From Teratosphaeria epicoccoides (Eukaryota; Ascomycota; Dothideomycetes; Mycosphaerellales; Teratosphaeriaceae), in NCBI GenBank assembly GCA_021401465.1, contig JADDMT010000254.1:1-24539 (forward strand): 24,539 nt of DNA, in the 5' to 3' direction. Position 1 is the stretch's first letter; each line of letters opens with the position of its first letter. Of this stretch, positions 19,421 through 24,539 are shown piece by piece. Made by a program: the position numbers and the translations under genes. Under the pieces are notes generated by a model. The model had not been told where the DNA came from. It made no database searches and saw nothing but the letters and a program-made list of their open reading frames with translations.

Positions 19421-21217
19421 TCCGTAGGTCTAATTCTAGCGGACCTTATCGTTTCCCAAATAACTGTCTTCACGGACTAGTTTAGGGATCATGCAGTCTC
19501 GGCTTCTTCTCTAAGCGTTACCGTTTTCTGGCCTAAGAGATCGTTCTCGTTCTTAGCCTCGCTGTTCCTGCGCGTTTCTTGCGTACTCTATCTTTAAGTG
19601 ATAGACTCGGAGTCGTAGCGCTCTTGGAATCTGAATACCTTCGTAGGTTAGGTAGCCTCCCTAGGGCGTGAACTCTACCCTGAACGGTATAATTTCTTAG
19701 ACAACTTTCTGATGCGCGTGAGGTTAAGCTACAACTAGTAGTCTCCTCAAGTGTCGTCGCATACGGTCGGCTAGTTCGTCATACTAAAGCTAGTCGACGT
19801 GTTATACTCCATTAATCCATAGGTAAGCCTAAGCCTACTAGTTCTGTATGATTCGGATAATGTCGAGTCCAATGTCATGCGGCGGCATGGCCTATCGCTC
19901 TATGCTCTTGTCTTCCTCGGAATCAGGAATGACGGCTTCGACAAGCTCGTAGTTGTCATCCGAACCTTCTTCTTCTTCTTCTAGTTCCTGTTGCCTTAGG
20001 ACTGTCGTACTAGAAGGTGTACCCCTTAGCGCATAGATCGACTATGCCTTGTTTTAGCTAGGGTACTATCTAGAACCATCTTTATTACTCATGTGAATTC
20101 GACAATCGTCGTCGTAGCATGCAGTCTAAGTAAGTGTAGCATGGTCCGGTTCTCGAGTAGCAGCGGCCTTTTGCTTAGGTGCCGTCATTATTACGCGAGC
20201 CTGCTCTATCCTAGGCAGCTCTTGTCGTTGCTTCTTCGCAAAACATTCGCGGGAAAAGTGTCCTTACCTCCTATAGTTATGGCACTCGAGATTACTCTTG
20301 TCGAATGGCTTCTTCAGACCATTCTGATTAGAAGAGCCTTTCCGCGGCTTTTCTCAAGGTCAATTCCTCGGACGCCCCTTAGTCGCATCTAACTCCATAG
20401 GTTAGAGACCGTAGTAATCGCTTCGCCATTTTAGTGCTAATCGTTAGACCTTATGGTTAGCCTATGCTAGCTCGCGATTTCCATGTTGTCGTTCTTGCTG
20501 TCATTCCTAGATGCGATTATCGATTCTAATTGCGAGATCGCTTATTTCCTTGAATGTCGTTAGCTAATCTCCTTAGGCAATTTCGTCTTTAACCGACTCC
20601 TTTTGTCCCTAGTAGAACTGAGTGGCTAAAGCGTTATCATTCTAGTCGACTCGAGCAGAGAGGGTCTAAAAGTCCGCGCGGTACTTAGTAGTAGAACCCT
20701 TCTGCTAGATTCCTAGGAGAGCTCTCTCGGCCTCTTGTTACTCATTACGGAGCCTGAACGCTTCGCGTAATGCCTTAAACAAGGACTTGTCTAAGTTGAG
20801 AATCTCCCTAGTCGTCGTCTTCCTAGCTTCGGCGTTGCTAACGTGATCTAGATAATCTGTTAGATGAGGCTAGATAAACTCGAACGCCGGTCCCTTCAGG
20901 TAAGAGACAATGTACATCATTCGCTTATAATATGTCGTAAACTGTTCCGTATCTACGTTAAATGCTAACTAGCATTATAGGATAAACATCTCGACTTAAG
21001 ATCGTTGTCCTATGAACTCTGTAGGGCTTCCTATCTTGAAGCCGTTATTGCTATGTCTATTCCTAGTAGTTGAACCTGCGACAGATGCTAGAGCTATCTT
21101 ACTAAGGTGAATAGATTCAAGCTACTACGTGACTTAAGGTATAGCGGCAACTTGTTCTCGTGGTGTCAGTTAACTGTCGCTAGAACTTAAACTAACAGTT
21201 GAAGAACTACTTGACAT
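19400..21217 (-). pseudogene. gag: A2 gag
   Basis: ATG at 21217-21215 starts a Ser/Thr-rich N-terminus. A capsid-like region follows, with MMYIVSYLKGPAFEF and an Arg/Glu-rich helix (about 20960-20600). The zinc knuckle is at 20284-20243, CHN-Y-RR...GHFSREC, with the second Cys changed to Tyr (TGT to TAT). After it come an acidic Glu run from a (TTC)n tract and a region open in this frame to about 19450. Pol sits in the -1 frame relative to gag, so expression of pol would need a -1 frameshift in roughly 19400-19560. Spacing from gag ATG to protease motif is 1895 nt here and 1898 in A1, differing by one Glu codon. Confidence 0.87.
19966..19983 (+). repeat. (TTC)n tract in gag of A2
   Basis: A TTC repeat whose complement encodes consecutive Glu codons in gag. 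The A1 counterpart (about 4780-4796) is one unit longer, accounting for the 3-nt spacing difference between the two copies. Confidence 0.8.
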
Positions 21218-21276
21218 AGGCGTATGTTAAGCGCTTGACGAGTCTCCTGATACTTCCTTAGAAGTAGTGCTCAAAA

Positions 21277-21765
21277 TGTCATAAGGGTAGGTGCCGATAG
21301 TAGGAAGGGGATCAGGTGTTAGACTCGTAGAGCTGTAAAGAATATCGACAATAGCAGTTAACCTTGTAACTAACTCTCCTCTAAGCAAGAGAGGATTAAA
21401 TTAAGATTAAGCACGAAGCTCCTAACTGCCTGTCCTAAAGCTATCCTTATATACTAGAGAGACAGAGCAGCTCTGTTAGATCTGTCGACAGACCTAACAG
21501 ATCTATGTCTACAGATCTGTAGACTAACCCTATAGATCTAAGGGTCTGTCATCCCGTGACAGATCCCTTCTTCCTTGTAGGCCTATAGATCTGTAGACTA
21601 ACCCTACAGATCTAGGGATCTGTCCTCACGTGACAGATCCTTTCTCCTATGACTATGCCTATGACTTATAGTACTCCTATGACTATACTATGACTCATAG
21701 TACTTAGGACCCTCATGATCCTGTATCCTACAGTACTCCGGACAGTACTCCTGACACTTATGACA
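21277..21765 (-). repeat. 5' LTR of A2
   Basis: 489 bp, bounded TGTCATAAGG at 21277 and CACTTATGACA at 21765, so on the minus strand it reads TGTCATAAG...CTTATGACA with 9-bp inverted ends. The bases that follow it on the minus strand (TTTTGAGCACTACTTC) do not contain the TGG expected of a usual tRNA primer site. Confidence 0.94.
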
Positions 21766-21770
21766 TCTAG
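21766..21770 (+). repeat. Target-site duplication of A2, right copy (TCTAG)
   Basis: Exact repeat of 14745-14749, directly outside the 5' LTR of A2. C-right gag resumes at 21771. Confidence 0.9.
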
Positions 21771-22085
21771 CTCTAGTTCGCAAGGCAGTTCGCGACCTAA
21801 TCGACAATTATGGCTACAAGGGCTAGGTCGATAGTCGGGGTTAGCTGCAGTCCCTGTGCAGGGGGTCTATTACCTTGTCTGCCGCGTAATTAGCCTCTAG
21901 CGGAACCGTCGCTCGATGTAGTGTCGCTCGTAGCGGGTACTTCTACAGGCTAGTTACTTAGGCTAGCTTCGCTATTACGGGTACTCGGGATAGCGCTTGC
22001 TACGCGTTAGTTACGAGTTCGTAGTACTCTAGACATATCGTAGTATTCTCTGCTAGACTACAAAGTAGGGGGGAGAAAGCAGAAC
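21771..22085 (-). pseudogene. gag: C-right gag, N-terminal part and leader
   Basis: After removing A2 and one TCTAG, the minus-strand frame of gag continues here for at least 100 codons with TAG stops (readable stretches such as IDLALVAIIVD and YPLRATLHR). The start codon is not resolved. The segment directly after the LTR (GTTCTGCTTTCTCCCC on the minus strand) shows no tRNA-type primer site. Confidence 0.6.
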
Positions 22086-22445
22086 TAATATAGATGTATA
22101 TGCTATATGATATGAAAATATCTCGTAGTGTGACAGAGTAATCTGACCTTTTAGTAGGTACAAGACAGCGCTGCTTTCTGCTTATCGTAGAGGTAGCGCT
22201 AAGGGTGCTTATAACCCCTGACGCTCCTTAATTAGGGAAAGCATGTCCGAGCCTAGCCCCGTAGGGGTACCGTAGGAAGAGCGACGTAGGGGCGTCCTAC
22301 GTTAATAACTGATCCTACTTAGACGACATACAAGCTAACGTATGTACGAAGGACCCCCTTGCCATGTGTAGCAGGGTCACTACATGCTAAGGGCAGGCAT
22401 CAGAACCCATGCGGCTCTAATAGCCCCCTAGTATTAACTGTATCA
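22086..22445 (-). repeat. 5' LTR of C-right (360 bp)
   Basis: On the minus strand it starts TGATACAG at 22445 and ends TATATTA at 22086, where C-left keeps TATATCA; the closing CA has become TA. It is the same 360-bp length as 1543-1902. The start borders Plavaka transposase sequence at 22446-22447; TAGAC (22446-22450) would be the target duplication. Confidence 0.92.
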
Positions 22446-22446
22446 T

Positions 22447-24178
22447 AGACCTAGAGCTAGTCGTTATAGCGATTGTCCTAGATTCCTTGCTAGTTTAGTG
22501 TACATCTAACGACGTCTAGCTCGGTTGCAGATAGATCGTCAGGATCCTTATAATGCATCTTCTAGTACTATACACTAGTATAGAAAGATACCTCTAAATC
22601 GTCGACCTAATCTAGTCTTCCCTCGATCCCGTCAGGATCAAGACGCATTGTATTCGACGTCGATGTTATATTAGACGACGCCTAGTACTCTCTGACAAAC
22701 ACTATAGTAGCATGACAGAAGTAAGGCCCTACCTCTAGCCCTATGTGTGCTACTACATTACTAATTGTCCTCTATATGTCTCTACCTAGTAACGATTAGC
22801 TAGATCTTAGCCTTCGCTAGCTAAGGAAGGCTTTAACATCCTTCTGCTCTGTCAGCTAAGGCACTTCGCGCTCCTAAGCCTCTTGACGTTTAGCCTTAGT
22901 CTGCTACTAGAACGTTAGGCTAGTATCAAAGAATGTAAGCATAGTAATCTTTCGCTAGAAGTGCTCTATAATTTAGTCCTCCTATCCGTTCTTCTTGTTA
23001 GTCAATTTGAATAGCTTCTTGACGTATTCGACATGCTTGTGTTTAAAGTAGCTAGTGTCAAGGTCTAGCGCGTTACTAAAGAGCCGTATTATGTCTACGT
23101 AGTATGTAAGGGCATAAAACTTAGGAAAATTAAAGTGCCCTTGCAGTTTACACACATTGTCTACTATCTTAGGCTCCTCCGCTCGCTCTGTCTGCGCTTT
23201 GTTCTTTCTTAGCTCTCCTTTGCTTATGTAGTACTCCCTAAACTCTTCTTTATACTAGTTGCATTAGAACAAGGCGAGGACTATAAACTAGAGCGTTTCG
23301 CTATCATGTAAAGGATATTACGCTAACTAAGAGAAGTCTACTATTGCCCGCAAGAACTAGATAGCGCCATGTGCCTTAGCCTCTTCTAATAGTAGCACGA
23401 AGACTAGGAGCAACTATCGCAGCACACTCTTCTGTTCCTAGCCTGTCTATTAGCTTACTACAGACATTTAGCTAAACACCTAGAGGTTCCTAAATGTAGG
23501 CACCGCCGTAAAACGACAGTCGATGATAACATCTAGTTAATAATCTACAATAGTCTTGCCTTTGTTACTCTTTCTTGCTACTTTATACTAACCCTCGGCT
23601 TATAGGAGTGCCGCTCTAGCTTGCTTCGAAGACAGAGGTAGTTAACTCTTAAGCAAATCTCGCGTCTAATCCATGACGTACATTAATACACCCTTAAAGA
23701 GTTAGTAGAGCATGTCTACTATTAGCGTCTTGTAGATATTTAGGCTAGGTTACCTAAATGCGAAGTTTAGTAGGTCGTGTACGTAGCTGCCCTGGTCCTT
23801 CTTCGCTGCTTGCTAGAGCATAATTTGTATTTGCGTGTCCTTATATGTCCGCTATAGCGTAACCGCTTCGAGGTCTTCGCGTTTTTCTGGATCGATTATA
23901 CATATCGTGTAGTAGCGGTTATTCTTCACGCCTGTGATTATCACCTGTTCTTAGTAGTCGCTCGCGTATACCGCGATATTTAGGAAACATCGCCATGTCT
24001 CGCTATCCGCATATAAGACGTCAAGGCCCTTGCCTATAGCGAGCTTAGCAATAGGGTCGAACATTGTCTTCATGTAGCGATAGTATAGCTCGTCCCTAAT
24101 GCTTCCTTTTCCGCCTTTAACTACTAGTAGCATCGCTAGGAGCACGCTGCCTAGTCGATAGTTAGAGTTACGAACCGA
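22447..24178 (-). pseudogene. Plavaka-type (CACTA superfamily) transposase fragment
   Basis: One minus-strand phase over 1.73 kb with many TAG/TAA codons. Segments match the fungal Plavaka transposase pattern as I know it. There is an ADSETW...VYASDYQEQV block (24010-23940 region) and a VDMLY-stop-LFKGVL block (about 23720-23685) that corresponds to the family's DxLHQLxKGV motif after CAC-to-TAC and CAA-to-TAA changes. A HFNFPKFYALTYYVDIIRL block begins at 23137, and a C-terminal DNRYNDQL-like block lies near 22460. The N-terminal part is missing beyond A3 (24180), and the sequence ends at the C-right LTR (22445). These enzymes cut and paste DNA transposons. No terminal inverted repeats were seen. 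Confidence 0.78.
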
Positions 24179-24179
24179 T

Positions 24180-24539
24180 TGTCATGAGTGTCAGGAGTAC
24201 TGTCCGGAGTACTGTAGGATACAGGATCATGTAGGTCCTGAGTGCTATGAGTCATAGTACTGTCATAGGAGTACTATGAGTCATAGGCATAGTCATAGAA
24301 GAAAGGATCTGTCACGTGAGGACAGATCCCCGGATCTGTAGGGTTAGTCTACAGATCTATAGGCTTGCAAGGAAGAAGGGATCTGTCACGTGATGACAGA
24401 CCCTTAGATCTATGGGGTTAGTCTACAGATCTACAGACACGGATCTGTTAGGTCTGTCGACAGATCTAACAGAGCTGCTCTGTCGCTCTCTAGTATATAG
24501 GGATAGCTTTAGGACAGGCAGTTAGGAGCTTCGTGCTTA
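24180..24539 (+). repeat. LTR of family A, plus orientation (A3), cut by window end
   Basis: Starts TGTCATGAGTG at 24180 and matches the reverse complement of the other family A LTRs for 360 of about 489 bp. It is inserted in the Plavaka transposase. It is the best-preserved copy for LTR structure: inverted repeats GGATCTGTC/GACAGATCC (24305-24313/24321-24329) around CACGTG (24313-24318), a second CACGTG at 24387-24392, GATCTGTAG/CTACAGATC (24333-24341/24349-24357), and a TATATA at 24494-24499. It could be a solo LTR or the 5' LTR of a full element to the right. Confidence 0.9.
24494..24499 (+). promoter_or_regulatory. Putative TATA box in family A LTR
   Basis: TAGTATATAGGG at 24491-24502, about 310 bp into the LTR and downstream of the hairpin-rich, CACGTG-containing part. 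The position fits a U3 promoter for RNA polymerase II. The same motif is in the other family A LTRs on the minus strand. Functional status is inferred. Confidence 0.45.

Larger units (their letters stand above)
14750..21765 (-). mobile_element. Complete Ty3/gypsy chromovirus, family A copy A2 (7016 bp)
   Basis: Two 489-bp LTRs (14750-15238 and 21277-21765) with TG...CA type ends are flanked by a 5-bp TCTAG duplication. Inside, on the minus strand: gag from 21217, pol to about 15935, then an antisense ORF (15318-15950, plus), a purine tract and the 3' LTR. It is nested in the gag of C-right. The LTRs are equal in length and differ mainly by transitions, so divergence cannot be dated simply because of RIP. 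Confidence 0.95.
7284..22445 (-). mobile_element. Ty3/gypsy chromovirus, family C, C-right (split by A2)
   Basis: A minus-strand element of about 8.14 kb once A2 and its duplicated TCTAG are removed. Order on the minus strand: 5' LTR (22445-22086), gag (22085-21771, then 14749 onward), protease, RT, RNase H, integrase, chromodomain (to about 10130), then the antisense gene (8414-9910 plus), a leader, PPT (7634-7615) and a 3' LTR (7614-7284). The two LTRs lie in the same orientation at the expected ends, which ties the antisense gene to this element rather than to a neighbour. The 3' LTR lacks about 28 bp at its outer end, so no target duplication can be matched to TAGAC at 22446-22450. Confidence 0.85.

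Noticed and set aside
23951..24145. Independent 64-codon gene
   Set aside because: The same phase continues on both sides with TAG/TAA stops; it is part of the Plavaka-type transposase relic.

Overview
The window is a nest of transposable elements with no intact host gene. It looks like repeat-rich DNA of a filamentous ascomycete (Pezizomycotina). The support is fungal-type Ty3/gypsy chromoviruses, a Plavaka-type (CACTA) DNA transposon relic, and damage typical of repeat-induced point mutation (RIP). Nearly all differences between copies are C/T or G/A transitions, and every long reading frame is broken by TAG or TAA at former CAG, CAA, TGG or CGA codons. Frames otherwise stay in phase for 1 to 4 kb without indels. 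The species cannot be read from the sequence.

Two Ty3/gypsy families are present; I call them A and C. Family A has a 489-bp LTR (TGTCATAAG...CTTATGACA) and is about 7.0 kb long. Copies are A1 (1903-6560, minus, cut at the left by another insertion), A2 (14750-21765, minus, complete, with a 5-bp TCTAG target duplication) and A3 (LTR only, 24180 to the window end, plus). Family C has a 360-bp LTR (TGATA...TATCA) and is about 8.1 kb long. Copies are C-left (1-1902, plus, only the 3' end inside the window) and C-right (7284-22445, minus, split by A2). Both encode gag, protease, RT, RNase H, integrase and a C-terminal chromodomain. Family C reads gag and pol in one frame; family A has pol in the -1 frame relative to gag, and two copies agree on this.

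The most interesting observation is that both families carry an extra gene on the OPPOSITE strand, between the end of pol and the polypurine tract/3' LTR, running tail-to-tail with pol. In C it is about 498 codons (8414-9910, partly repeated at 744-1): an N-terminal array of CxxC pairs, then a long basic, lysine/arginine-rich region. In A2 it is about 210 codons (15318-15950): a basic patch, a CxxC-x4-CxxC cluster and a predicted coiled coil. Two unrelated-looking elements sharing the same antisense position and the same broad design (cysteine cluster plus basic or coiled region) suggests a recurrent accessory module in fungal chromoviruses.

Other contents: 6561-7048 is an unrecognised broken coding fragment (plus strand) next to the A1 LTR. 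22447-24178 is a decayed Plavaka-type transposase (minus strand), bounded on one side by the C-right 5' LTR and on the other by A3. Inferred order of events: Plavaka and the unknown fragment are the oldest layer. A1, C-right and A3 came next. A2 then entered C-right gag, and C-left entered A1 integrase. RIP affected all layers.
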